From assembly GCA_963787195.1 (NCBI GenBank), contig CAWBCI010000004.1:18036-82035 (forward strand): 64,000 bases of DNA, in the 5' to 3' direction. Below are positions 26,247 through 35,456 of this stretch, in pieces; position 1 is the first letter of the stretch, and each line of letters starts with the position of its first letter. Origin of the DNA: CAWBCI01 sp963787195 (GTDB lineage Bacteria; Bacteroidota; Bacteroidia; Bacteroidales; JAGOPY01). The notes beneath the pieces are model-generated. The model had not been told where the DNA came from. It worked only from the letters and a program-made list of their open reading frames with translations, and did no database searches. The position numbers were made by a program, and so were the translations under genes.

Positions 26247-27536
26247 ATGAGAAATTTCCACATCGACCCATCACTGTTTATTTCAAACCGGGAAAGGCTT
26301 AGCGGGATGCTGGGGCCAGGAGCGCTTGCCATATTCAACTCCAACGATGTTTTCCCAAGGTCCAACGACCAGAATTTCCGCTTCCGGCAGAACTCCGACC
26401 TGTTTTACATGACAGGTCTGGAACAGGAAAAAACCATCCTGATGCTTTTCCCGGGCAGCCCCAATCCTGATCTGCGGGAAGTCCTCTTTATACTCCATGC
26501 CGATGCCAGTCTGCTAATCTGGGAAGGTCATAAATTCTCAAAAGAAGAGGCGAAAACCATATCCGGTATATCCAATGTCAAATTCCTCGACGATTTCGAG
26601 GCCGTCCTCACCGAAGCTATGAGCTATGCATCCCAAGTCTATCTGAATTCAGTCGAATACATTAAATACTTCAACGAGGTGCCATACCGTGACCTTCGCT
26701 TTGGCAAGGAAGTCCGGGAAAAGTACCCCAACCACGAATACCATCGCCTGGCTCCCCTGGTTTATGGATTGCGGACCATTAAATCGACCGAAGAGATCCG
26801 TCTTATGCGCAAGGCCATTGAAATAACCGGAAAAGCTTTCCGACGTACGCTGGAATTCGTTAAGCCGGGGGTGATGGAATACCAGGTCCAGGCCGAGATT
26901 GAAAGGGAATTCCTTTTCAACGGAGCCAAGGGGAATGCCTACCTGCCCATAGTGGCTTCCGGGAAAAACGGCTGTGTATTGCATTATATCGACAATCAGG
27001 ATGTTTGCAAGGATGGCGACCTCCTGCTGATGGACATAGGTGCGGAATACGCCAACTATGCTGCCGACCTGACCCGCACCATACCGGTCAGCGGACGCTT
27101 TAGCCCCCGGCAGCGGGCTTGCTATGAAGCCGTACTGAGAGTCCAGAAAAAAGCTATACAATTATTGGTTCCGGGCAATACGATCGACAAGGTAAATAAA
27201 GAAGTGAACCTTATGCAGGAGAAGGAAATGATAGGGCTGGGACTTTTCTCAGAAGCCGATGTGAAGGCACAGGACCCTGCAAGACCTTTGTACTTTAAGT
27301 ACTATATGCACGGAACCTCTCATTTCCTCGGACTTGATGTGCATGATGTAGGCTCCAAATTCGAAGCCTTCAGACCGGGCATGGTATTCACCAGCGAACC
27401 TGGCATCTATATTTCCGGAGAAAACATAGGGATCAGGCTCGAGAATAATATCCTGGTTTCGGAAGAGGGGCCAATTGACCTGACGGCGGATATACCGATA
27501 GAGCCGGATGAGATCGAAGCCATGATGGGGAAGTGA
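26247..27536 (+). CDS. Xaa-Pro aminopeptidase, M24B family (first copy)
   Basis: 429 residues. An N-terminal aminopeptidase P domain (NFRFRQNSDLFYMTGLEQE) precedes the pita-bread catalytic domain with the five metal ligands: LMDIGAEYANYAADLTRTIP (two Asp), HGTSHFLGLDVHD (His), TSEPGIYI (Glu) and GIRLENNILV (Glu). It cleaves the N-terminal residue before proline in the cytosol. The stop lies in a two-unit heptamer (GTGAGTC). A second, divergent M24 gene follows 65 bases later on the same strand; the pair is a tandem of ancient paralogues. Confidence 0.92.
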   Translation: MRNFHIDPSLFISNRERLSGMLGPGALAIFNSNDVFPRSNDQNFRFRQNSDLFYMTGLEQEKTILMLFPGSPNPDLREVLFILHADASLLIWEGHKFSKEEAKTISGISNVKFLDDFEAVLTEAMSYASQVYLNSVEYIKYFNEVPYRDLRFGKEVREKYPNHEYHRLAPLVYGLRTIKSTEEIRLMRKAIEITGKAFRRTLEFVKPGVMEYQVQAEIEREFLFNGAKGNAYLPIVASGKNGCVLHYIDNQDVCKDGDLLLMDIGAEYANYAADLTRTIPVSGRFSPRQRACYEAVLRVQKKAIQLLVPGNTIDKVNKEVNLMQEKEMIGLGLFSEADVKAQDPARPLYFKYYMHGTSHFLGLDVHDVGSKFEAFRPGMVFTSEPGIYISGENIGIRLENNILVSEEGPIDLTADIPIEPDEIEAMMGK

Positions 27537-27546
27537 GTCGTGAGTA
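27533..27546. repeat. Heptamer pair, unit GTGAGTM
   Basis: GTGAGTC followed by GTGAGTA; the TGA of the first unit is the stop codon of the first M24 gene. The same unit is repeated three times at 51663. Confidence 0.55.
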
Positions 27547-27601
27547 GAAAATTATCTACCTTTATCGTCCTTAAAAAAAATTAACTTTTAAACCCAGGAA
27601 T

Positions 27602-28990
27602 ATGTTTGACGCAAAAGTTTATTCAGACAGAAGAAAACAACTTCACAGCCTGATATCTTCAGGCCTTATCCTGCTCCCCGGAAATCCCGAAGCAGCCATG
27701 AATTATCCCTCCAACACTTACCATTACCGCCAGGACAGTAATTTCCTGTACTATTTTGGTCTGGATCATCCCGACCTGGCAGGCGTACTGGATATGGATA
27801 CCAATGAAGATTATATTTTTGGAAATGATGTGGATATAGACGATATAATCTGGATGGGTTTCCAGCCATCTATTCAGGAAAGGGCCGTAAAAGCCGGTGT
27901 AAAAAACACCGCCCCTCTTTCCAAACTGGATGAAATGATAGCGAAAGCTATTGCCGACGGCCGGAAAATACATATAGTTCCTCCCTACAGAGGAGAAGTA
28001 ATAATATGGCTGGAAAAATTGCTTGGCACCCATCATTCTGAAATAAAGAATTTCTTTTCACAGGATCTTATCAAAGCCATTGTTAAAATGCGCTCGGTGA
28101 AAGACGAACATGAGATCAAAGATATGGACGCTGCTACCGACGTAGCTTATGAGATGCATACGACAGGCATGAAAATGGCAATGCCGGGAGTGGTCGAACA
28201 GGAAATTGCAGGTGTGATTGAAGGCATCTCCATCAGTCATGGCGGGCCGGTTTCCTTCCCCGTGATCCTGAGTGTTGACGGACAGACCCTGCACAATCAT
28301 AGCCATGACAATATACTGAAAGAAGGCCGTATGATGGTCATAGATGCCGGTCATGAATCAGCCCTGCGTTATGCCAGCGATATCACCCGTACAGTGCCGG
28401 TAGGTGGAAAGTTCAACCAGCGGCAGAAAGAGATTTATGAGATCGTGCTGAAAGCAAATGTGGATTGCATAAAAGCCGTGAAACCCGGCATCATGTTCAA
28501 GGAAGTACATCTGATGGCGGCGAAGATAGTCGCGAGCGGACTGAAAGAACTTGGCCTGATGAAGGGCGATGTAGATGCTGCCGTTGAGCAGGGCGCCCAC
28601 GCACTCTTCTTCCCGCACGGACTGGGCCATATGCTCGGAATGGATGTGCACGACATGGAAGGTTTGGGCGAAAATAATGTAGGCTATGACGATACTGTGA
28701 AGCGCAGCGATCAGTTTGGACTGGCCTTCCTGAGGATGGCACGTAAGCTCGAGCCTGGTTTCGTAGTAACTGTGGAACCTGGAATTTACTTCATCCCCGC
28801 CCTCATCGATATCTGGAAAAAAGAAAACAAATTCGCTGAATTTATCAACTACGATAAGGTAGAAACCTACAAAGATTTCGGGGGCATCCGCATAGAAGAC
28901 GATGTGCTGGTAACTGCCGATGGATACCGTGTTCTCGGGAAACCTATTCCGAAGACAGTGAAGGAGATTGAAGAGCTGATGAAGAAGTGA
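27602..28990 (+). CDS. Xaa-Pro aminopeptidase/dipeptidase, M24B family (second copy)
   Basis: 462 residues. The N-terminal domain has NTYHYRQDSNFLYYFGLDHPD. The catalytic ligands lie in MVIDAGHESALRYASDITRT, HGLGHMLGMDVHD, TVEPGIYF and GGIRIEDDVLV. The layout matches the preceding gene but the sequence is clearly divergent, and there is an insertion around residues 355-385 (GLGENNVGYDDTVKRSDQFG). It is probably a peptidase of different length or residue preference. Three bases after its TGA a GTGAACA heptamer array begins, followed by a palindrome and a hairpin terminator. Confidence 0.9.
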   Translation: MFDAKVYSDRRKQLHSLISSGLILLPGNPEAAMNYPSNTYHYRQDSNFLYYFGLDHPDLAGVLDMDTNEDYIFGNDVDIDDIIWMGFQPSIQERAVKAGVKNTAPLSKLDEMIAKAIADGRKIHIVPPYRGEVIIWLEKLLGTHHSEIKNFFSQDLIKAIVKMRSVKDEHEIKDMDAATDVAYEMHTTGMKMAMPGVVEQEIAGVIEGISISHGGPVSFPVILSVDGQTLHNHSHDNILKEGRMMVIDAGHESALRYASDITRTVPVGGKFNQRQKEIYEIVLKANVDCIKAVKPGIMFKEVHLMAAKIVASGLKELGLMKGDVDAAVEQGAHALFFPHGLGHMLGMDVHDMEGLGENNVGYDDTVKRSDQFGLAFLRMARKLEPGFVVTVEPGIYFIPALIDIWKKENKFAEFINYDKVETYKDFGGIRIEDDVLVTADGYRVLGKPIPKTVKEIEELMKK

Positions 28991-28993
28991 TCG

Positions 28994-29021
28994 GTGAACA
29001 GTGAACAGTGAACAGTGAGCG
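28994..29021. repeat. Heptamer tandem repeat, unit GTGAACA
   Basis: Three exact units and one degenerate GTGAGCG unit, starting 3 bases after the stop of the second M24 gene. Confidence 0.75.
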
Positions 29022-29044
29022 CTTAAGGAATCCTTTGTAAAACA

Positions 29045-29080
29045 TTTCTCGGGCTACGACTATAGTCGTAGCCCGAGAAA
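29045..29080. repeat. Perfect 36-bp palindrome
   Basis: The left arm TTTCTCGGGCTACGACTA (29045-29062) is exactly complementary to the right arm (29063-29080), with no spacer. It can form a cruciform or a tight RNA hairpin; both flanks are AAA/TTT-like, so it could also end transcripts from either side. Confidence 0.75.
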
Positions 29081-29142
29081 TTACCGGAGCTCTCTCAACA
29101 TCCACTAAAAGAATCATTTAGACACAAATCAGCGCTTCCATC

Positions 29143-29186
29143 AAAAAACTTGTCCGACACCTATAGTTGTCTGACAAGTTTTTTTT
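29143..29186 (+). terminator. Hairpin terminator downstream of the M24 genes
   Basis: AAAAAACTTGTC pairs with GACAAGTTTTTT (12 bp), continuing inward with one mismatch (CGACA/TGTCT) around a TATAG core; the plus strand then has eight T. It is symmetric enough to work both ways. Its core is the reverse complement of the terminator at 20671-20700 with a few changes. Confidence 0.7.
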
Positions 29187-29243
29187 AACATTTCCTTAAG
29201 AAAATAATAATCTGTTGAAGAATACGGATATAATCTACTGTTA

Positions 29244-29251
29244 TAACTTTG
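29244..29251 (+). promoter_or_regulatory. -7 promoter box of the 93-residue protein gene
   Basis: TAACTTTG, an exact TAnnTTTG match 46 bases upstream of the ATG at 29298. Confidence 0.5.
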
Positions 29252-29297
29252 CAGCTTGTAATTTTTCGTTCATATACTTTAAAATATTTTAGTTGCT

Positions 29298-29579
29298 ATG
29301 GAAAATCAAATTAATGACACTCTTAGAAATGAGTGCGAGAATGCATTGACTAGCCTTGAAAAACTGAAACTATCATATACTGAAGAATTAAAATCCAAAC
29401 TGACCTGGTGCCTGGGCAGTTATGATAATGATAAAAACCCTTCCGGACTCTATGAAATGGGAATTGTAGCCCTGGAAACATTGAAAGATGTTAAAAAGAA
29501 TAATCCAAGGAAGATCAATAAAAAAATCATAGAAGGACTTGAAGGATCTCTTCAGGCTTATGCAGCCGGCCGGAATTAA
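29298..29579 (+). CDS. Small helical protein of unknown function
   Basis: 93 residues, no signal peptide, predominantly helical and highly charged (ENALTSLEKLKLSYTEELKS; ALETLKDVKKNNPRKINKK). It has its own -7 promoter box and is bounded upstream by a terminator, so it is likely a true monocistronic gene. No family recognised. Confidence 0.6.
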   Translation: MENQINDTLRNECENALTSLEKLKLSYTEELKSKLTWCLGSYDNDKNPSGLYEMGIVALETLKDVKKNNPRKINKKIIEGLEGSLQAYAAGRN

Positions 29580-29772
29580 TTCCACGTACTGATTTTCTTC
29601 CCCGGGCCGGATGCCTGTACCTTCATTTTTTCATCTTTTTGCCTGGAATTTATAATTTCAGACCTGATTGAATATTGTCCTTTTCAGACTGAAAAAGTAT
29701 GACCAGAAGGCAGGCTTATTCAGCAGGTTAGCAATATGCCTTATCTTTGGTACCGATTTCAGAAATTGATAT

Positions 29773-30580
29773 ATGCCGAAGATAATTTTCAAAGATCAGC
29801 AGATCCATTACAGCAGCCGCGGCAAAGGAAATTGTATAGTATTATTGCACGGCTTCCTGGAATCATCCGGGATATGGAAGCGTTTTGCGCGCAGGCTGTC
29901 CGGCCACTTTCAGGTTATCAGTATAGACCTGCCCGGACATGGGAAAAGCGATTGCCTGGCTGAAATACACAGCATGGACCTCATGGCTGAATCGGTCTAT
30001 GCCGTTCTGAAACATCTTCAAATCAACATCTTGCATCATGGCAGGCCATTCCATGGGCGGATATGTAAGCCTTGCCTTCAGTGAAAAATATTCTTCAAAA
30101 ATCAAGGGGCTGGTTCTGTTTCACTCCCACGCAGCGGCCGATTCAGATGAAGCCCGTATCAACCGTGATCGTACCATCAGCATTGTGAAAAAAGACCGGA
30201 AAGATTTCATCATCAATTTCATCCCGGGGCTTTTCGATCCTCCAAATATTCCGAAATTCCCGGAAGAGATAAAAGAACTCCGCCGTATAGCCATGGAATG
30301 CCCCGCTGAAGGTATTACAGCGGCCCTGGAGGGTATGAAAATCCGTCCCGACCGGACTCATGTACTTGCACAAGCCACGATGCCCGTATTGTTTATCATC
30401 GGCAAAAATGATCCGAAAATCCCATTGGAAAAGCTGATGACCCAGGCTACCCTGCCTCCTCACAGTGAAATATTGCTGCTGGAGGATGTCGGACATATGG
30501 GCTTTATTGAAGCCGGAGAGGAAAGCCTCCGGAGCCTCCTTTATTTTGCCCTGAAAATACAGGTACATCCAAGGACCTAA
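29773..30580 (+). pseudogene. Alpha/beta hydrolase, broken by a +1 frameshift
   Basis: The first frame (from ATG 29773) carries KIIFKDQQIHYSSRGKG, IVLLHGFLESSGIWKRFA and IDLPGHGKSD. The second frame resumes with MAGHSMGGYVSLAFSEKY (nucleophile elbow GHSMGG), the acid region VLFIIGKNDPKIP and the catalytic histidine in DVGHMGFIEA. Removing one base near 30025-30038 (in atcttgcatcatgg) joins them into a normal hydrolase of about 268 residues. Everything else is intact, so this is either a very recent pseudogene or a one-base sequencing error. Substrate unknown; the fold resembles 3-oxoadipate enol-lactonase-type hydrolases. Confidence 0.8.
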
Positions 30581-30655
30581 GTGGAATCTTAAAGCTGCTA
30601 CACAAAATTTCATTTACTTTGCATTTCTCTTTGAAAGCAAATAGAAAATTATCCC

Positions 30656-32677
30656 ATGGCAAGGAATAAAGAACTTAAAGTCAGAAAAACAGAACTCTCG
30701 AAAACTATGTCCGATAAAACAAGGAAGCGTTTATTTATGGGCATTATCGTCGTATTTACATTTCTTCTATACGGAAATATAATAAAGAATTATTATAACC
30801 TTGACGATAACTATATCAACAGTGAAAAATCGGAATTGCACCAGGGGGTTTCCGTCATACCATGGATCCTGGGCTCCCGTTATGCCACCGCGGGAGAGAA
30901 AAGTTACGGTTACAGACCGATCACACGCATTTCTTTTGCTATGGAATACAGCCTTTTCAGATTGTTCGGCATTCCTTCCAAAGTAGATCCTTATGTAAGC
31001 CATTTTTTTAATCTGCTTTATTATTTGATAGGTGTATTATTGCTTTTCAAAGTGCTCAGGCGTCTTTTCAGGAATATGCATCCCATTTTCCCACTGGTTG
31101 TGACCCTTCTTTTCATAGCACATCCTGTGCATACGGAAGTTGTGAACAGTCTTAAAAACAGGGACGAACTTTTTGTGCTGATCTTCTCTTTATGGTCGCT
31201 CTGGCTCTTCCTGAAATATGCCGATACTGACAAAATAAAATTTGCCATTTGGGGCGGGATTATCTATATGCTGGCCTTTCTTGCAAAACCAACAGCAGCT
31301 TCATTCTTCTTCATTATCCCGCTTTCATTGTATTTCTTTACTGAACTGAAAACAAAAAAAGTAATTTACATAGGGCTGGGACTTTTGGCCTTCGCATTAA
31401 TAGCCGCTTTCGGACCTTTCCTCTACCTGCCCAACCTGCAACGCCCACTGAGGCTGGATGAAAACCCACTGGTGATGGATCCGCACTTCATGGACCGCAT
31501 CCCTTATGCATTTTACATTTTGTATTATTACATGAGGCTTCTTGTTATACCGCATCCCCTCCTCTATTATTACGGTTATAATATGATTCCCCTGGTGGGC
31601 TTCGGAAATATATACGTCATACTTTCCATAATCTTCCACCTTGGAATATTCGCTTTTGCCATTTGGAAGATCCGGGAAAAACACATCCTGGCTTTTGCCA
31701 TACTCGTGTACCTGACTTCAATTGCCATGTTCACCAATATTGTAAGGCCGGCACCCGGGATTATAGCCGAACGTTTCCTCTTTATTCCATCCCTGGGTTT
31801 TGTAATTGCCCTGGCCTATTTCCTTTTCAAGATGTTCCTGGTATCCCCTTCAAAAAAGACTCTTCCAACGAGCAAACTGGTTTTCATTCTAACGGTCATG
31901 ATTATCATCCTTATACCTTATTCGGCTAAAACATACACGAGGAATTTCGATTGGAGGAATAGCTATACGCTTTATAGTTCGGATATGCCCCTGCTCTACA
32001 ATTCAGCCAAGGCGAATGACCTCTATGCCACCGAAATCATGACTGCGGTGAACAAGGAAATGGCCAAACCGGTGAATGTACTGAAATTCGTGAAGCCCAG
32101 AATACAGGAAGCCATTTCCCATTATGAAAGGGTTACAGAGATTGACCCTTCCTATGCATCGGCATACAACAATATAGGTGTTATTTATTCCCGTATTTTT
32201 AAAAAGTATGATACCGCAATCATTTACTTCAATAAAGCTCTGAAGTATAAGCCTGATGATCCCATGACCTACTTTTATCTCGGACAGTCTTATGAAAACA
32301 AGGGTGAATATGCCAGGGCTATCGACGATTATAACAAAAGCCTTGCACTTGATTCTACCGCAATTAATACCCGTTCCAGGCTTGCCAATGTTTATTATGG
32401 TTTGGGTGAATTTAAGAAGGCCGTCAGCATGAACGAAGAGATCATGCGGATTGCACCTGGGGAATCACTTCCATACGCGAACATCGGTAATTACTACTTC
32501 TTTCAAAAAGATACGGTCAATGCCATCAAATTCTATGAAAGAGCGGTTGAATTAGGGGCTCCCGCTGTCGCCAGCGAATTCCTAAGTAAGTATTACGCTT
32601 CTAAAGGAGACCAGCGAAAATCCAATTACTACAAGAAAATTGCCGGCGATCTGCAAAAAAAACAGGAGAACGAATGA
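30656..32677 (+). CDS. Multi-pass membrane protein with C-terminal TPR repeats (TMTC-like)
   Basis: 673 residues. A cytosolic basic start is followed by about eleven membrane segments to residue about 430; the first periplasmic loop has NYYNLDDNYIN and YGYRPITRISFAMEYSLF. TPR repeats (about 485-660) include YASAYNNIGVIYSRIF, PMTYFYLGQSYENKGEYARAIDDY and LPYANIGNYYFFQKD. This is the layout of TMTC-type GT-C proteins that transfer sugars in the periplasm. The start overlaps nothing, but its TGA overlaps the next ATG by 4 bases (ATGA), coupling it to the ketoacyl synthase gene. Acceptor is unknown. Confidence 0.75.
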   Translation: MARNKELKVRKTELSKTMSDKTRKRLFMGIIVVFTFLLYGNIIKNYYNLDDNYINSEKSELHQGVSVIPWILGSRYATAGEKSYGYRPITRISFAMEYSLFRLFGIPSKVDPYVSHFFNLLYYLIGVLLLFKVLRRLFRNMHPIFPLVVTLLFIAHPVHTEVVNSLKNRDELFVLIFSLWSLWLFLKYADTDKIKFAIWGGIIYMLAFLAKPTAASFFFIIPLSLYFFTELKTKKVIYIGLGLLAFALIAAFGPFLYLPNLQRPLRLDENPLVMDPHFMDRIPYAFYILYYYMRLLVIPHPLLYYYGYNMIPLVGFGNIYVILSIIFHLGIFAFAIWKIREKHILAFAILVYLTSIAMFTNIVRPAPGIIAERFLFIPSLGFVIALAYFLFKMFLVSPSKKTLPTSKLVFILTVMIIILIPYSAKTYTRNFDWRNSYTLYSSDMPLLYNSAKANDLYATEIMTAVNKEMAKPVNVLKFVKPRIQEAISHYERVTEIDPSYASAYNNIGVIYSRIFKKYDTAIIYFNKALKYKPDDPMTYFYLGQSYENKGEYARAIDDYNKSLALDSTAINTRSRLANVYYGLGEFKKAVSMNEEIMRIAPGESLPYANIGNYYFFQKDTVNAIKFYERAVELGAPAVASEFLSKYYASKGDQRKSNYYKKIAGDLQKKQENE

Positions 32678-33690
32678 AAAGCTATATCCGGGCACTGACT
32701 TATTACCTGCCTGAAAAGGTGCTCAGCAACGAAGATCTCTCGGCCCGTTTCCCTGACCTGAAGATCGCCGACCTGACCCGCCTCACAGGTGTATTTAAAA
32801 GGCATATAGCTGCAGAAGATGAGACTGCTTTTGACCTCGCCCTGGCCTCTGCCCGCAAATTATTTTCGGAAAATAATATAAGTCCCGAAGAAATAGATTT
32901 TATCCTTTACAACACCCAATGGAGCGATTATATAACCCCTGCCACTGCTTGCATACTCCAGGACCGCCTTGGAATCCCCCAGGACAGCGGGGCCATTGAT
33001 ATCAGCCAGGGTTGTACCGGTTATATTTACGGACTGAGCCTTGCCCGGGGACTTGTTGAAAGCAATTCGGCCAAAAATGTATTGCTGCTCACTTCAGATA
33101 CTATGTCCAAATCTTTGCATCCTGAAGATAAAAGTAACCAGGCTATTTTCGGAGATGGGGCTGCGGCTACCCTTATTTCGAAGAATGAGGTTGAGAATGG
33201 CCCCTTCATAGGCGACTTTGTATTTGGGACCGATGGTAGCGGTTTTACTGAGATCATAATCAGGCATGGAGGAGCGCGTTATCCGCATTTTAAATTCGAA
33301 GGACGGGATTACAAGGATAATTTCGGGAATGTTAGAAATGACGACTACTTCTTTATGAACGGGGCTGCTGTCTTTTCATTCTCAACCAAAATAGCCGGGG
33401 AACTGCTTCACAAAATCTATGAGAAGACTGGTTACAAACAGGAGGACATCGATTTCTTTGTGTTTCACCAGGCCAACCGCATCATCCTGGAATCCGTATT
33501 CCGGAAAAATCATATTCCACCTGAAAAAACTATTATACATCTTGAAGATTGCGGGAATACAGTGTCTTCAAGTATCCCTATAGCGCTTTGGCATGCAATG
33601 GAGGAAAAGAAAGTCAAAAAAGGCGACCTGGTGCTGCTGGCAGGATTTGGAGTGGGATTCTCATGGGCAGGGACTATTGTCCGTTTATAA
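32674..33690 (+). CDS. Ketoacyl-ACP synthase III-like condensing enzyme (first copy)
   Basis: 338 residues with the FabH thiolase fold and triad: Cys114 in DISQGCTGYIYG, His265 in FFVFHQANRI, Asn295 in EDCGNTVSSS, plus the GFGVGFSWAG end. It would condense an acyl thioester with an ACP- or CoA-bound extender. It is coupled by a 4-base overlap to the TMTC-like gene rather than to fatty acid genes, so a specialised acyl chain is likelier than housekeeping FabH. It is distinct from, but related to, the copy at 44141 (same ITPATACILQDRLG / IPATACILQERLG block). Confidence 0.88.
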   Translation: MKSYIRALTYYLPEKVLSNEDLSARFPDLKIADLTRLTGVFKRHIAAEDETAFDLALASARKLFSENNISPEEIDFILYNTQWSDYITPATACILQDRLGIPQDSGAIDISQGCTGYIYGLSLARGLVESNSAKNVLLLTSDTMSKSLHPEDKSNQAIFGDGAAATLISKNEVENGPFIGDFVFGTDGSGFTEIIIRHGGARYPHFKFEGRDYKDNFGNVRNDDYFFMNGAAVFSFSTKIAGELLHKIYEKTGYKQEDIDFFVFHQANRIILESVFRKNHIPPEKTIIHLEDCGNTVSSSIPIALWHAMEEKKVKKGDLVLLAGFGVGFSWAGTIVRL

Positions 33691-33707
33691 ATTTTATATT
33701 TTTTTAA

Positions 33708-35280
33708 ATGATGATGAAGTGCATCATATCCGAAAAAATTAAGTCAGTTAGATTTTTGAATAGCTGGAGGATGATTGCATCTAAATCATTCATTTTCCTG
33801 ATTCTATTTCTTCTCAGTGTCTCCCCTGCTTTTTCGCAGGATAAGGCTTCTTCAGTGTATAATTTTAATGATAGATGCGCCGAAGCATATCGGGATATCT
33901 TCAATTTAAAGACTAATACTGCAAGGAAACTGCTTCAGAAGGAACGCAGGTTACACCCGGAGAATGTCATGCCTTTTTACCTCCTGCAATATTGCAGCAT
34001 GGTTGAATTGATCGTGACCGAGGATGAAAGCAAATATGATTCCTTCAAAATAAATTATAATGAATACAGGGATACCATGGACCGGGCCGACCGTTCTTCG
34101 CCCTGGTATGGATTACTGGCAGCCGGAATGAAATTTCAACTCGGTCTGGCTTACATGAAATTCGGAAGTAAACTTAGCGGGGGCACAAAAATATATTCAG
34201 CCTACGGAATAATCCGGGATAACAATAAGAAATTCCCCGGCTTCCGGATGAATACTGAACTGTTGGGGGTCTTTAATATACTCTTCTCACAGATCCCGCC
34301 ATCGGTGAAATGGGTGGCCCGTCTTATCGGATTAAAAGGTGACAGGGATACCGGCCTGGAACAGGTGAGGAATTATTATGAGTATGTTAAAGACATGCCC
34401 GGTTTCGGTGAAGAAGCCCTGCTTTTTCTGAATTTTTCATATAAGTATACCTGGGATGAGGAAAAAGGATTAAAGCTATTCACTCAGGCCCCTGATGAAC
34501 TTATGAAAAGTCTCCTGGTGAAGTATTTTTATGCCAGCGCCTGTTCTTTTACATACAGGAATGATAAGGCCATTGAACTCATGGATTCCATCCGGGAGTC
34601 CAAAACTGAGATCCCTTTTTATGGACTGGATTATCTTTATGGCCGTTGCAAGCTGAACCGCCTGGATAAGGATGCAAATATTTATCTCACTGAATTTCTG
34701 GTGGATTATCCGGGAAATGATTATAAGAAAGATATCTGTAACCGGCTTTCATATTATTATTTGTTGAATGATGATGTTGCGCCGTTACAAGGAATACAAG
34801 TCTATGGTAAGTTCGGTAGGCACAGACCTGAGGGACCGCGACCGGGAGGCCATACTGGAAAGTCATTGGACCTATGTTCCGGATACTTCCTTACTGAAAG
34901 CCCGCTTCCTCTTCGACGGGGGCTACTTTGAAAAAGCAATGGAAGCGCTTGACAATATCCCTCCTGCAACACTGACATTCCTGCCTTACAAACTCGAATA
35001 CTTTTACCGTAAAGGCCGTGTACTTCAGCAAACCAAAGACCTTGAACCGGCCATACTCTCCCTGAGTCAAGCGGTCCGGGAAGGAGAAAATGCACCTTAC
35101 ACCTTTCCTACCCTGGCAGCGTATCAATTGGGTAAAATTTTTGAAAATTCGGGGGATTATGAAAAAGCCGTCGAATGGTATGACAAATGTCTGGAAATGT
35201 ACGACTCAGACCATACCGTCGACAGCATAGAAGCCCAGGCGGAGAAAGCGCTTGAGAGGGCGGAGAAGAAGGTTAAATAA
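33708..35280 (+). pseudogene. Exported TPR-type protein, broken by a +1 frameshift
   Basis: The first frame has a signal peptide (FIFLILFLLSVSPAFSQ); either the ATG at 33708 or that at 33771 could start it, the latter giving a cleaner leader. Helical TPR-like repeats run to NRLSYYYLLNDDVA, then the frame turns into Pro/Gly/Arg nonsense. The next frame continues with RYKEYKSMVSSVGTDLRDRD through AYQLGKIFENSGDYEKAVEW to a stop at 35280. Removing one base near 34776-34786 (gcgccg) restores about 523 residues. A role in periplasmic scaffolding is typical of such repeats but unproven. Confidence 0.75.
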
Positions 35281-35290
35281 ATGGGATATA

Positions 35291-35346
35291 ACATTGAACA
35301 TTGAACATTGAGCACTGAACATTGAACATTGAACATTGAGCATTGA
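35291..35346. repeat. Heptamer tandem repeat, unit ACATTGA
   Basis: Eight consecutive 7-bp units, two of them GCACTGA/GCATTGA variants, starting 11 bases after the TPR gene stop. Confidence 0.85.
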
Positions 35347-35353
35347 ACAAGTT

Positions 35354-35381
35354 CAATACCCAATACCCAATACCCGAAACC
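35354..35381. repeat. Heptamer tandem repeat, unit CAATACC
   Basis: Three exact units and a CGAAACC variant. It lies 7 bases after a different heptamer array (ACATTGA), so two unrelated 7-bp units are nested in one gap. Confidence 0.75.
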
Positions 35382-35440
35382 AAAAAGCCAGGGGGGGATA
35401 CATATTAAATTGAATATTGAAAAATTAGCAAATTGAAAAT

Positions 35441-35456
35441 CTGAAATCTGAAATCT
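35441..35456. repeat. Short heptamer repeat, unit CTGAAAT
   Basis: Two exact units and flanking partial ones, abutting the stop of the minus-strand acyl-AMP ligase gene. Its complement ATTTCAG resembles the unit at 1137. Confidence 0.55.
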
